A DNA stretch of 64,000 bases from DAOUBP01 sp964513075. GTDB taxonomy: Bacteria; Chloroflexota; Anaerolineae; CG2-30-64-16. A program made the translations under genes and the position numbers. The notes beneath the pieces were generated by a model. The model saw only the letters and a list, made by a program, of their open reading frames with translations. It was not told the DNA's origin and ran no database searches. Shown here piece after piece: positions 32,350 to 41,075 of this stretch; position 1 is the stretch's first letter; every line of letters starts with the position of its first letter. The stretch lies in NCBI GenBank assembly GCA_964513075.1, contig CAZELR010000002.1, positions 100,582 to 164,581 of the forward strand. The letters run 5' to 3'.

Positions 32350-33846
32350 ATGTCCGATAAGTCGGTCATCATCATCGGCGCGGGGCTGGCGGGGCTGGCC
32401 GCGGGGGTCTATGCGCAGCGGAATGGCTATCGCGCGCACATCTTCGAGCATGCATCTCAGCCGGGTGGCGTCGCCGCGTGGTGGCGCCGCGGCGCGTATC
32501 ACATCGACGGTGGCATCCACTTTTTGATGAGTCATCGCCCCGGCGGCGCAATCCATGACCTCTATCGCGAGCTGGGTACAGCCGCCCCTGATACCGTGAC
32601 CGACATGATTGAGTATGGCTGTTGGGTGGACGAATCCAGCGGCAAGTCCGTCTTGCTTAGCGCTGACCTGGACCGCAGCGCAGCCGAGCTCAAGCGGCTC
32701 TCGCCGGCCGACGCGGCGACCATCGACGCATTCATGGCTGCCGCACGGGCGTTCCAGGCGGCCGGCGCGTTCGACATCGGCATGGGCAATCCGCCGGAGC
32801 TGTCCGGCCGCCTGGACAATTTGAAGATGTTTTGGGGCATGCGCAAGGTGCTCGCGTACTTTGTCGGCAAACACAGTCGCGCCGCGACCGAGTTCGCCCG
32901 CACCTTGCACGACCCTGTACTGGCCGACATCTTTGAGAACTTGTTTCTGCCGGAGGCGCCGCTCTGGTTCCTCTACATGCTGTTCGGCCTGCTGGCGGAC
33001 GGCCAGATGGGGCTGTTGACGCGCGGCTGCGAGGGGTTTGTGCGGCCCATTGAGGCGCGTTACTGCGAGCTCGGCGGGCAGATCAGCTACAACGCGACCG
33101 TGACCAAGATCATTGTCGAGCACGACCGCGCCGTGGGCGTGCGCCTGGCCGATGGGACCGAACACCGCGCGGACGCGGTCATCTCGGCCGCGGACGGGCA
33201 CGGCACCCTCTTCGAGCTGTTGGATGGCCGTTTTGTCGATAACGCGACCCAGGCGCGCTACCGCGATTGGCGGATGATCAAGCCGTGGGTTACGCTCAGT
33301 TTTGGCTGCGCACGCGAGTTTGTTGGCGAACCTCACTTTTCCACCTACCGCCTGGCCGAGCCGATCGTCGTGGGCGGGTCGCAGGTCGAGATGCTGACGG
33401 TGCGGGTCCTGAACTACAGCCCGCACTTCGCGCCGGCCGGCAAAACCATCATCCAGCCGTCGTTCGAAGCTGATTGGGACACCTGGGATGGCCTGCGGCG
33501 CACGGACCGCGCAGCGTATGACGCGGAGAAGGCGCGCGTCGCCGATGAGGTGCTGCGGCGGCTGGAAACGTATTATCCTGGCCTCCGCGGCCAGGTCGAG
33601 ATGACCGACGTCGCCACCCCCTATACAACCTGGCGTTATACCCTCAACTGGCGCGGCGCGTACATGGGCTGGCTGCCCACCGCGGCGCAGATCATGACGA
33701 CCCTGCCGCGCACCCTGCCCGGCCTGGGCCGCTTCGTCATGGCCGGCCAATGGGTCGTTCCCGGCGGCGGGGTGCCGGCATGCTTGTTGTCTGGACGCGA
33801 CGCCGTGCGCATCTTGTGCAAAGAGGATGGAAGGAAGTTCGCGTGA
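32350..33846 (+). CDS. CrtI-like NAD(P)/FAD-dependent oxidoreductase
   Basis: 498 aa. N-terminal dinucleotide fold SVIIIGAGLAGLAAGVYAQRNGY with the motif HIFEHASQPGGVAAWWRRG, then HIDGGIHFLM, typical of the phytoene desaturase/carotenoid isomerase superfamily. The C-terminus VMAGQWVVPGGGVPACLLSGRDAVRIL is the usual FAD-binding end. No phytoene synthase or other carotenoid gene is near, so the substrate is open. The gene overlaps tlyA by four bases. Confidence 0.82.
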   Translation: MSDKSVIIIGAGLAGLAAGVYAQRNGYRAHIFEHASQPGGVAAWWRRGAYHIDGGIHFLMSHRPGGAIHDLYRELGTAAPDTVTDMIEYGCWVDESSGKSVLLSADLDRSAAELKRLSPADAATIDAFMAAARAFQAAGAFDIGMGNPPELSGRLDNLKMFWGMRKVLAYFVGKHSRAATEFARTLHDPVLADIFENLFLPEAPLWFLYMLFGLLADGQMGLLTRGCEGFVRPIEARYCELGGQISYNATVTKIIVEHDRAVGVRLADGTEHRADAVISAADGHGTLFELLDGRFVDNATQARYRDWRMIKPWVTLSFGCAREFVGEPHFSTYRLAEPIVVGGSQVEMLTVRVLNYSPHFAPAGKTIIQPSFEADWDTWDGLRRTDRAAYDAEKARVADEVLRRLETYYPGLRGQVEMTDVATPYTTWRYTLNWRGAYMGWLPTAAQIMTTLPRTLPGLGRFVMAGQWVVPGGGVPACLLSGRDAVRILCKEDGRKFA

Positions 33847-34634
33847 AATCCCGCAAGGTGCGCATGGATGAGCTCTTGGTGGCGCGCGGCCTGGCCGAAA
33901 CGTGTGCGCAGGCAGAGCGGCTGATCCTGGCCGGCGAGGTATGGTTGGGTGACCGTCTGGCGGATAAGGCCGGGCAACTGGTGGCCGAGGACGTCGCTGT
34001 GCGGCGGGAGATGGGCCTGCGCTACGTCAGCCGCGGCGGCTTGAAGTTGGAGGCCGCGTTGGATGCGTTCGGCATCCAGCCAACGGGTTGGACCTGTGCC
34101 GACATCGGTGCATCCACCGGCGGCTTCACTGACTGTATGCTGCAGCGGGGCGCGGCTCGCGTTTACGCCGTGGACGTGGGCTACGGGCAACTGGCCTGGT
34201 CTCTGCGCCAGGATACGCGTGTGGTGGTTCACGAACGCGTCAATATCCGTCTCCTGGAAGCGCTACCCGAGCCGGTGGCGTTGGCCACGATCGACGTATC
34301 GTTCATTGGGCTGAGGTTGGTGCTGCCCCGCGTAGCCGCGCTGTTGGCGCCGGCCGGACAGGTTGTGGCCCTTATCAAGCCCCAGTTCGAGGTGAGCAAA
34401 GGGCAGGTGGGCAAGGGCGGCGTCGTGCGTGAGCCGGCGCTGCATCGGGCGGTGATCGTCAAGGTGCTAGAAGAGGCGGCCGCGCTCGATCTGTCTCCCG
34501 GCGGTCTCATCCGTTCGCCGATCACTGGCCCGGCTGGCAATGTCGAGTTTTTGGCCTGGCTGCGCCTGGACGTCCTCCAGCCGTCAGCGGAAGTGGTGGC
34601 CGGCTGGTTGGCGAGTTGCACCGGAGAGGAGTGA
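33843..34634 (+). CDS. tlyA: TlyA-type rRNA (cytidine-2'-O)-methyltransferase
   Basis: 263 aa; GTG start at 33843 inside the GTGA overlap with the previous gene, with GGAAGGAAG upstream. N-terminal S4 RNA-binding domain (RMDELLVARGLAETCAQAERLILAGEVWL, ~6-65). Then an FtsJ/RrmJ-like methyltransferase with GASTGGFTDCML (SAM loop), DVSFIGLRLVLP and KPQFEV. TlyA methylates ribose in 16S and 23S rRNA in mycobacteria, and the same is expected here. Seven bases separate it from the next gene. Confidence 0.92.
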   Translation: MKSRKVRMDELLVARGLAETCAQAERLILAGEVWLGDRLADKAGQLVAEDVAVRREMGLRYVSRGGLKLEAALDAFGIQPTGWTCADIGASTGGFTDCMLQRGAARVYAVDVGYGQLAWSLRQDTRVVVHERVNIRLLEALPEPVALATIDVSFIGLRLVLPRVAALLAPAGQVVALIKPQFEVSKGQVGKGGVVREPALHRAVIVKVLEEAAALDLSPGGLIRSPITGPAGNVEFLAWLRLDVLQPSAEVVAGWLASCTGEE

Positions 34635-34641
34635 GCGGCAA

Positions 34642-35784
34642 ATGCACTTAACAACATCATCCATGTCTCCTGCGCGCCGCAATCGCCTGTTGTTGGTAGC
34701 GGCCCTGCTGTTGCTTGTCGTTGGCCTGTTGTGGGCCGCGCGCAGCGCATTAGCTCCCTACATCCTGGCACTCGTGCTGGCCTATCTGGTGCTGCCGATC
34801 GTCAATCGCCTTGATGCGCTGTTGCGCCGGCTACTGCCGCACGTGCGCTTCACGCGTGCCCTGGCGATCGCGGCCACGTACTTGCTGGTTATTGGGTTGG
34901 TGGCGCTCTTCTTTTCGCTGGTTCTGCCGGTGATCGGGCAGCAGTTCGTCGTGCTGTGGGATAGTCGCGCGGACCTGCTGGCGGGCGCGCAAAGCCTGGC
35001 CGAGGAGTTCCTGGGTTGGTATCGCGTCAGCGTGCCGCAGGAAATTCAGGCGCAGGTGGATAAATCGCTGAGCCAGGTAGGAGGCACCCTGACCGGCGCG
35101 CTGCAGAAGGGCATCACGCGCACCCTGACTGTGGTCACCGGTACGGTAAGCACACTGATTGGCTTCCTTGTCATCCCCTTCTGGTTATTCTACGTGCTGC
35201 ACGATCAGACGCGGGCCACGCGAGGGATCATCGCCCTGATACCCGCGCGGATCCGGGCCGACGCTCTGAACTTGATGCGCATCACTGACGGCATCATGAG
35301 CAAATATCTGCGCGGCCAGCTTCTGCTGTGTGTGTTTATCGGGGTTCTCTCGACCGCTGGTTTGACGCTGTTGGGCGTGCCCTATCCGGCTGTGTTGGGT
35401 CTCATCGCCGGCATCTTTGAGATCTTGCCCTTCATCGGTCCGTTCATCGGCTTGGTTCCCGCCGCGATCGTGGCCGCCATCCAGGATCCACTGCTAGGGT
35501 TGTGGACAGTGTTGCTGTTCCTGAGCATTCAGCAGATCGAGAACCTGTTTCTGGTGCCGCGTATTTCGGGGAAAGCGGTCGAATTGCATCCGGCGCTCAT
35601 CATGGTTGTCCTGGTGATCGGGGGCCAGGTCGCTGGGTTGTGGGGGATGATCCTGGCGGCGCCGCTGACCGCTATCATTCGTGACGTCTTCAAGTACCTC
35701 TATCTGCGCCTGCAGGATGAGCCGGTGTCGTCCAGGGAGGCGATGCGGAAACTGGGACGCACGCCGGTGCAGTTGGATGTGTGA
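34642..35784 (+). CDS. AI-2E family transporter
   Basis: 380 aa with about eight helices. Family features: LAPYILALVLAYLVLPIVNRLD near the start, a long amphipathic middle, LGVPYPAVLGLIAGIFEILPFIGPFIG, and IQQIENLFLVPRISGKAVELHPALIM. The family (PerM/TqsA) exports varied small molecules or acts in Na+/H+ exchange, so the AI-2 name says little. It follows tlyA in the operon that starts at 31425. Confidence 0.88.
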   Translation: MHLTTSSMSPARRNRLLLVAALLLLVVGLLWAARSALAPYILALVLAYLVLPIVNRLDALLRRLLPHVRFTRALAIAATYLLVIGLVALFFSLVLPVIGQQFVVLWDSRADLLAGAQSLAEEFLGWYRVSVPQEIQAQVDKSLSQVGGTLTGALQKGITRTLTVVTGTVSTLIGFLVIPFWLFYVLHDQTRATRGIIALIPARIRADALNLMRITDGIMSKYLRGQLLLCVFIGVLSTAGLTLLGVPYPAVLGLIAGIFEILPFIGPFIGLVPAAIVAAIQDPLLGLWTVLLFLSIQQIENLFLVPRISGKAVELHPALIMVVLVIGGQVAGLWGMILAAPLTAIIRDVFKYLYLRLQDEPVSSREAMRKLGRTPVQLDV

Positions 35785-35827
35785 CGAGGATACGGATCGG
35801 CAGGATTCTACGGATTGGTTTTGTCCC

Positions 35828-36637
35828 CTAGACCGTCTGTACGCCCACTTCTGCCAGCGCCTCTCGCAGATCCGCCTCGGCTGCCGTGAGCAGGGCGCCG
35901 GCATCTGCAACGCTGGCCGCGCGCGCGGCCAGCGTCACGAAATTTGCCGCTCCATTTCCGTATACTTGCGCCCTTGACTTGACGTAAACATGTTGATGGC
36001 GCGCCGCAACTGCATCGACGGCCGGCGCCATGATCGTTTCATCCAGACAATCGGTTTGCACGGTGCGCTCGGCATAACTGGCGCCGCCGAAACGCGTCTC
36101 CAACCGGGGCCACAGTGCGTGTTCGAAGATGTCTTTCATCTCCGCGGGCACGCCCGGCAGGCTGGCGATCACAGTTGGGAGGTCTGCGATCAGCACTCCC
36201 GGGGCCCCGCCCACGGTGTTGGTGAGTGGTTCAGCGCCCGCAGGTAGACAGGCCATTTTGGCGCGTGCAGATGTCATCTCGGCTGAGGCGACGAGTCCGC
36301 GTTGGTGAAGCTCCGCGTACCGGTCGCGCACCATGCCATAGGCGGTCGGATCCTCGCCGAGCGGGCGTCCCAGCGCGGCCGCGACCGCGGCCGTCGTCAA
36401 GTCATCGACCGTGGGACCCAGGCCGCCGCACGTCACGATCAGGGCGGGCTGACGAGCCAGCGCGTCGCGCAGTGCCTCTGCAATAGTCTCGATCTCGTCT
36501 GGTAGCACGGTGATGCGCAGGACTCGCGCCCCGCGCGCGGCGATTTGTTGGCACAACCAGTGCGAGTTGGTATCCAGCACATTACCGGCCAGCACTTCGT
36601 AGCCGATGGTCAGAAGTTCGACGGTTGTCTCGTGCAT
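35828..36637 (-). CDS. CinA N-terminal/MoaB-type molybdopterin-binding-like protein
   Basis: 269 aa from MHETTVELLTIGYEVLAGNV at 36637 (GGGGTGG upstream). It has the CinA/MoaB fold: TNSHWLCQQIAARG, IVTCGGLGPTVDDLTTAAVA, LPAGAEPLTN..GGAPGV, and LPGVPAEMKDIF. The usual GDEL of the first motif reads GYEV here, so Asp is replaced by Tyr. Full-length CinA also has a C-terminal nicotinamide-nucleotide amidase domain, which is absent. The first-domain activity in CinA is ADP-ribose pyrophosphatase. Confidence 0.82.
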   Translation of the reverse strand: MHETTVELLTIGYEVLAGNVLDTNSHWLCQQIAARGARVLRITVLPDEIETIAEALRDALARQPALIVTCGGLGPTVDDLTTAAVAAALGRPLGEDPTAYGMVRDRYAELHQRGLVASAEMTSARAKMACLPAGAEPLTNTVGGAPGVLIADLPTVIASLPGVPAEMKDIFEHALWPRLETRFGGASYAERTVQTDCLDETIMAPAVDAVAARHQHVYVKSRAQVYGNGAANFVTLAARAASVADAGALLTAAEADLREALAEVGVQTV

Positions 36638-36651
36638 GGTCCACCCCATAT

Positions 36652-36682
36652 AAAAAGCCGGGCGGAATTCGTCCACCCGGCC
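36652..36682 (-). terminator. Terminator after the 142-aa gene
   Basis: On the minus strand GCCGGGTGGA pairs with TCCGCCCGGC around a short loop and is followed by TTTTTATAT. It ends the operon 38728-36708 just before the CinA-like gene starts at 36637. Confidence 0.85.
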
Positions 36683-36707
36683 CTCTTGCATCGTTGGCGT
36701 CTGCGGC

Positions 36708-37136
36708 TCAGTCCAGCCCGCCGAGCGGGCGCAGTCCCATGAATACCTGGCCGCTGGCCAGCATGCGCAGGATGGTGTCTGCACTGGTCCAGGGCAGATG
36801 CCTGCTCAGCTCCACGGGTGTTTGTGGCTGATTGCCGTTCATCAGGAAGATGCGGAAGATATTCGTCACCAGGCTATTGGTCCTGCTGATGAACTCCGGT
36901 TTCGTTGCGCAGTCGCCTCGCAGCGCCTGAAGCAGCGCATCGGCGCGGACTACTTCCGCGGTCTCAGGGTCAACCCAGTCGACCTCCTCCAGGTTGCGAT
37001 GATCGGGAAAGCGCGTTTGGCAATCCGAGCACAGTTGGCCGTGCACGGCGACGCGCAAATCCTTACCGGAGGTCTGCCACCAGTCGTGATCGATGTGGAA
37101 TTTAGTTTCCAGGGAAGGTCGTTTCCAAACAGCCAT
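36708..37136 (-). CDS. Conserved unknown protein, 142 aa (pair member)
   Basis: Not recognised. The N-terminal half has FHIDHDWWQTSGKDLRVAVHGQLCSDCQTRF, with a CxxC that could hold a metal or form a disulfide. The middle has EEVDWVDPETAEVVRADALLQAL. The C-terminus has a helical segment ending PWTSADTILRMLASGQVFMGLRPL, which looks like a small winged-helix. It starts 20 bases after the 523-aa gene at 37157 and shares its terminator, so the two probably work together. Confidence 0.6.
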   Translation of the reverse strand: MAVWKRPSLETKFHIDHDWWQTSGKDLRVAVHGQLCSDCQTRFPDHRNLEEVDWVDPETAEVVRADALLQALRGDCATKPEFISRTNSLVTNIFRIFLMNGNQPQTPVELSRHLPWTSADTILRMLASGQVFMGLRPLGGLD

Positions 37137-37156
37137 GTGTTTATGTCCTTCGATCT

Positions 37157-38728
37157 TCAGACCACCAGCTTGAAGGAGTGCTCTTCGGCAGCGCGTTCAA
37201 GCCGCTTGTCGGTCGCCAGCGCTGCGAAGATGGGCTCCGGTGGGCAGCGGCGCACAACGTTCACTGCGCTATAGACGGTCTTGGCATGCACTACACCCGC
37301 ACCGCTCAGTCCTGCCACATCGCTGAACACCTCGAAGACGAGGTCAGCCAGCGGCATCCGGGCGTATTCGGTTCTCAGCTTCAAGATCGTTTCGCTTTTG
37401 TCGTCGCCGATGATCATCTGTTCGTCATATTCGCAGGCGACCTCCTGCTTACGGAGCTGGATGTCCACCCGGTCATCGGAATTGACCTGCGCCCAGCGCG
37501 TCCATTCCCGGCGCATGCGCTTGGGGCGAAAATCTACTACCACCGCGTCATCGCGACGTTCCAGCACGATGAGCGCACCTGCCGGCAGCTTGTGCTTCTC
37601 AAACCAGGGCTGCAAGCCCGCAATATAGCGCCCCTCGTGATTGACCCATGCCTGGAACGGATTGCTCCACCGGCCATCGATCAAGGCTACCATGGTGCGT
37701 TGACTCAGGCCCGCGGGGAAGAAGGCGCGGGTGCGGCGGTTCAGCGGTAACGTCCCGGAAATCAAGTGCGGATACGTCAGCAACAACGTCGCTGTGGGTG
37801 CGGCCGCCCGTTCCGCCACCAGGCCGGTCAGATCCTCTGACCACTCATCATCGAGATCCCAGGCCAGCCGCGCCAAATCGGGCGGCAGGTCTGCTGGATT
37901 GTAGGCGATCGCTTCGTACACCAGTGCCGGAGGCACGATCAGTGCGTTCGGCGGCTCCAGTCGTTGCAGGAACCACTTGCGTGTCGCGCCGACCCCTACC
38001 TGGTCGAAGCGGCCGTCTTTCAGCAGCGAGCTCTGCAAGGAGAACGCCAATATCTCCGGCTTGATTTCGGCGGGCAGGTCGAGCTCCGTCACCAAAGTTT
38101 CGGTGCTGAGCGCGTTGCCGCGCAGCTCGATGATCGCCTCGGCGATGTTAAGGAGCCCTACGTGGATATCGGCCAGTAACTCCTTCAGCATCCAACGGTC
38201 TTCGAAGCCGGCAAAATCGGGTTCATCAGCCAGCGCCGCAGCCAGCGCTGCAGGCAGGCCGGCCGCTTCGTTGGTGAGCAGCTTCTCAGGGCTGGCCAGG
38301 TTGCCGGCGACCAGCAGATCCGGAGCGTCGGCGTTAAGTTTGTGGGCTGCACTTAACCCCGCCGCGAAAGTCCTCTGGCGGCGATTGGGGCCGAAGTCGA
38401 CGGTGATGACCTCGAAGTCGCCATACTCCGGGTTTTGGCCCGCGCGCACCTGGGTCACCTCGCCCAGCCGAAAACCGAAAGCCGGGAAGATCACGCTGTC
38501 TCCCACCGCAAAGCGTTTTTTGGGCTGATAGATCGTCCCGCGCGCCAACTCGGCGCGCAAGTCGGCTTCCTCTTGGCGGCAGCGTTCCGTCACCAGCGCC
38601 AGCGCCAGCTCGCGCGTGGTGAGGGGTTGTTCTGCATCTCGCAGCGCGTTGCGAAGGAACTCGACGTCGTCAGCAGAGAGGGAGAATGTTTGCCAGTACT
38701 CGCCGGCTTGAGTTTTGCGTTGAATCAC
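37157..38728 (-). CDS. Conserved unknown protein, 523 aa (pair member), with KOW/CarD-like segment
   Basis: GTG start at 38728 with GAGGAG upstream. Residues 10-50 form a helical segment (SADDVEFLRNALRDAEQPLTTRELALALV) that looks like a small winged helix. Residues ~68-115 (KRFAVGDSVIFPAFGFRLGEVTQVRAGQNPEYGDFEVITV) look like a KOW/CarD-type beta-barrel. The centre resembles another helix-turn-helix (LSTETLVTELDLP), and a later segment has beta-rich repeats. I do not recognise the family. The arrangement hints at nucleic-acid or RNA-polymerase contact. Forms an operon with the 142-aa gene. Confidence 0.65.
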   Translation of the reverse strand: MIQRKTQAGEYWQTFSLSADDVEFLRNALRDAEQPLTTRELALALVTERCRQEEADLRAELARGTIYQPKKRFAVGDSVIFPAFGFRLGEVTQVRAGQNPEYGDFEVITVDFGPNRRQRTFAAGLSAAHKLNADAPDLLVAGNLASPEKLLTNEAAGLPAALAAALADEPDFAGFEDRWMLKELLADIHVGLLNIAEAIIELRGNALSTETLVTELDLPAEIKPEILAFSLQSSLLKDGRFDQVGVGATRKWFLQRLEPPNALIVPPALVYEAIAYNPADLPPDLARLAWDLDDEWSEDLTGLVAERAAAPTATLLLTYPHLISGTLPLNRRTRAFFPAGLSQRTMVALIDGRWSNPFQAWVNHEGRYIAGLQPWFEKHKLPAGALIVLERRDDAVVVDFRPKRMRREWTRWAQVNSDDRVDIQLRKQEVACEYDEQMIIGDDKSETILKLRTEYARMPLADLVFEVFSDVAGLSGAGVVHAKTVYSAVNVVRRCPPEPIFAALATDKRLERAAEEHSFKLVV

Positions 38729-38768
38729 GCGAGGGTTCTCCTCTTGATAATTAAACAGTCAAGAAGTA

Positions 38769-38797
38769 AGTATAACCTAAACACAACTGATGGCCAA
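38769..38797 (-). promoter_or_regulatory. Promoter of the 523-aa/142-aa operon
   Basis: Minus-strand TTGGCC (38792-38797), 17-base spacer, TATACT (38769-38774), followed by a ~30-base leader. Confidence 0.65.
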
Positions 38798-38825
38798 ATG
38801 ATGCACCCGGTCTCTCAGCTATGGT

Positions 38826-39125
38826 TTATTGAAGGTCGTCCGGTCCGGCGTCGGTGAGCCAAGGTCCCTCGTCATCTGTGGCCGCAAACGCAGCCGTGTC
38901 GTCTTCCGGTTCTTCTGCGACCAACGCCTCCGCCTCAACTTGCCATTCTTCGGGCACCAGGACTTCCACCAGGCCAAGGCCATCGACCGTCAGACCAAAC
39001 ACCAGTCCGGCCGACTCATACTTGAGCATGCAGGGCACGCCGGCCGCGTCCAGCTTGGCCTTGACAACCTGGGCCGCCAGGATGCCCTGGGAACGATAGA
39101 TCGCGACAAGTTTGGTTTCGGACAT
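38826..39125 (-). CDS. DUF2007-domain protein
   Basis: 99 aa from MSETKLVAIYRSQGILAAQVV at 39125, with AGGAGG eight bases upstream. Residues 5-65 match DUF2007 (LVAIYRSQGILAAQVVKAKLDAAGVPCMLKYES..VEVLVPEEW), a ferredoxin-like domain proposed to be a signal-transducing module. The tail is acidic. A TATACT-like -10 at about 39167-39172 and a perfect 14-bp palindrome (AGTCTTGCAAGACT, 39178-39191) lie upstream. It is a single gene. Confidence 0.8.
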   Translation of the reverse strand: MSETKLVAIYRSQGILAAQVVKAKLDAAGVPCMLKYESAGLVFGLTVDGLGLVEVLVPEEWQVEAEALVAEEPEDDTAAFAATDDEGPWLTDAGPDDLQ

Positions 39126-39177
39126 TGTGTTCGCCTCCTGGCCCGTAAATGAGAACATTCCTAATGAAGTATAGCAC

Positions 39178-39191
39178 AGTCTTGCAAGACT
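39178..39191. promoter_or_regulatory. 14-bp palindrome upstream of DUF2007 gene
   Basis: AGTCTTGCAAGACT is perfectly self-complementary and sits just upstream of the -10 of the minus-strand gene, where an operator could lie. It may instead be another interspersed palindrome. Confidence 0.4.
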
Positions 39192-39242
39192 GCCATATCC
39201 GCGCGACAATTGAGCAACTCCTAAACTGGGGCGGGTTTCTGG

Positions 39243-39295
39243 ATTCGAGGTTTGGCCGGTCTCCTGCCAGGCCGTCTGCAGGCTCGATTCCGGGG
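39243..39295. repeat. CGAGGCTTCAGCCGGT repeat family, degenerate copy
   Basis: ATTCGAGGTTTGGCCGGTCT and, in opposite sense, GGCTCGATTCCGGGGA. The right end is identical to the end of the copy at 54692-54705. It forms the leader of the alpha/beta hydrolase gene. Confidence 0.55.
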
Positions 39296-39305
39296 AGAGA
39301 TGGCG

Positions 39306-40103
39306 ATGCCTTACCAAGAGGTCAACGGTATCCGTCTGCGGTATGAGACTTGGGGCGTCGGTCCGGCGCCGCTGCTTTTGCTCCACGGCCTGGGCTCGTC
39401 CGCCGACGACTGGTTTCTGCAGTTGCCTGCGTTCGCGCCGCACTATCGCTGCATCGCGGTTGACTTGCGCGGCCACGGTCTATCGGATAAGCCGGCCGGT
39501 GTGTACTCCATGCCGCTGTTCGCGTCCGACGTGGCTGCGCTGCTGGAGAGGATCGGCGCCGCGCCGGCGCACGTGTTGGGGCTCAGCCTGGGCGGCATGG
39601 TGGCGCAGCAGTTGGCCATTGCACAGCCGGCTCTCGTCCGCAGCCTGGTGCTGCTCAACACCTTCCCCGGCTTCTGGCCTCCCACGCGTGCGCTCATCCG
39701 GTTAGGCGTCAGGCGTCTGTCGGTCCCCTGGCGCCGCCGCCCCATGGCTCAGCAGGCCGCGCGCGTGGTCGCCGACCTCTTCCCTGCGCCGGAACATGCG
39801 GTGCTGAAAACGCAGGCCGAGGCGCGCCTGGCTGCCAACGATCCGGCCGCTTACCAGCAGGCCATGCGGGCGATTCTGCGCTTCCGGCCGGGTCGGGCGC
39901 TTGCAGCAATCTCCTGCCCGGTGCTGATCGTTGCCGGAACCGCCGATCGTGTGATACCGGCCGTCTACCAGGCGCGGCTGCGCGCCGCTTTGCCGGACGC
40001 CGAATTTGTGCCTATCCCGGGCGGAGGTCATGCGTGCAACGTCGAGCAGCCGGAGGCGGTGAACGAAGCGGTGCTGGGGTTCTTGCGCAGGCTCAGCCCA
40101 TGA
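39306..40103 (+). CDS. Alpha/beta hydrolase
   Basis: 265 aa; ATG at 39306 has GGGGAG eight bases before it (ATG 39300 is the alternative). Oxyanion loop LHGLGSSADDW, nucleophile elbow GLSLGGMV (Ser ~98), acid in GTADRVIP, and His in GGGHACN complete the triad. It is of the general esterase, lactonase or haloperoxidase type. Substrate not predictable. Its 3' end overlaps the end of the convergent kinase gene by 11 bases. Confidence 0.88.
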   Translation: MPYQEVNGIRLRYETWGVGPAPLLLLHGLGSSADDWFLQLPAFAPHYRCIAVDLRGHGLSDKPAGVYSMPLFASDVAALLERIGAAPAHVLGLSLGGMVAQQLAIAQPALVRSLVLLNTFPGFWPPTRALIRLGVRRLSVPWRRRPMAQQAARVVADLFPAPEHAVLKTQAEARLAANDPAAYQQAMRAILRFRPGRALAAISCPVLIVAGTADRVIPAVYQARLRAALPDAEFVPIPGGGHACNVEQPEAVNEAVLGFLRRLSP

Positions 40104-41037
40104 CGTCGAGGATGCGCCTGGCGGTTCCCTCAAGGTCGGTCCAGTGGCCGGCGTACGCCTGGTACGCCAGGCCACCCAGCCCGATGTGGAGCTGGCAGCA
40201 GCGGAGTCGCTCCTCGAAGCAGGGCACGTCGAGGCCGGCCGCGGCATAGTGGCGCAGGGCCTCCTCACGAAAGTCGATGCGCTGCCAGGCCGGGTACCAG
40301 GGCTGCCAGAAGCAGAGCCAGGCGAGATCATAGAGAAAGTCGCCGTACATGCCGCAGCCCCAGTCCAGCACGCCGGTGACGCGGTCGGCATCGACCAGGA
40401 CGTTGAAGTGGAGCAGGTCGCTGTGGATCAGGTGGCGCTCCTCGGAGGCGCCGGAGGTGCTGTCGGCCAGCGCCGCCAGCCGCTCATACGCCTGATCAAA
40501 CGATCCGACGCCTACCGGCGAAGCTGCCAGCCGCGCACGCCAGCCGCTGACGCGGTCCGTGGGCCGGTCATTGGCGACGTCGAGCAGCACGGCTCGCCAG
40601 CTTGAGAAGGGCGCGGAGCCGTCCGCGCCCCAGCCGCCGTAGCCGGTCGTATCTGAAAGATCGACGAGCCGGGCCGCGTCGAGCGTCGCGAACAGCGCGG
40701 GCAGCAGGGAGCGCATCTGGGCCTCGTCGACGTCGTCGATGTAGCCGCCGAAGACGCGCGCGGCGATGGCGAAATAGCCGCCGAACGCCTCGCCGATCTC
40801 GGTGATCTGTGGGACGGGAAGGGCCGGTCCGGCATAGCGCGCTGCCAGGCGATCCTTGGCGAAATCCTCCACGTAAGCGCCGAAACGGATGACGTAGTCG
40901 CCCACGCAGTCTCTGTCTGCCCGACGAAACGCGAATGCCCGCGACCATTCCCCCACGCCGAGCGGCGCGACATCGCTGACGTCGCCGCCGAAGTGGGCCG
41001 TCAGGAACGATTCAGCTTGTGCTGCGTTGACGGTCAC
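40093..41037 (-). CDS. APH-family phosphotransferase resembling hygromycin-B 4-O-kinase
   Basis: 314 aa. Brenner motif HSDLLHFNVLVD and Mg motif VLDWGCGMYGD define an aminoglycoside/choline kinase fold. The surrounding sequence (PLGVGEWSRAFAF near the start, MYGDFLYDLAWLCFWQPW near the end) is close to the Hph/hygromycin-B 4-O-kinase branch rather than APH(3'). It may phosphorylate a sugar-containing antibiotic or an unrelated metabolite. It follows the C45 peptidase gene by 38 bases in a four-gene minus-strand group. Confidence 0.8.
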   Translation of the reverse strand: MTVNAAQAESFLTAHFGGDVSDVAPLGVGEWSRAFAFRRADRDCVGDYVIRFGAYVEDFAKDRLAARYAGPALPVPQITEIGEAFGGYFAIAARVFGGYIDDVDEAQMRSLLPALFATLDAARLVDLSDTTGYGGWGADGSAPFSSWRAVLLDVANDRPTDRVSGWRARLAASPVGVGSFDQAYERLAALADSTSGASEERHLIHSDLLHFNVLVDADRVTGVLDWGCGMYGDFLYDLAWLCFWQPWYPAWQRIDFREEALRHYAAAGLDVPCFEERLRCCQLHIGLGGLAYQAYAGHWTDLEGTARRILDVMG

Positions 41038-41075
41038 GGTGAGTATTCCTCTTTATGCTGCCTGGGCGGCTCGCA

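Noticed and set aside
32179..33750. Long open frame on the minus strand opposite the CrtI-like gene
   Set aside because: It has no ribosome site or family match and mirrors the high-GC codons of the plus-strand gene, which has clear FAD motifs.
32350..33846. Carotenoid biosynthesis cluster
   Set aside because: The CrtI-like gene stands with tlyA and a permease; no phytoene synthase, cyclase or prenyltransferase is near.
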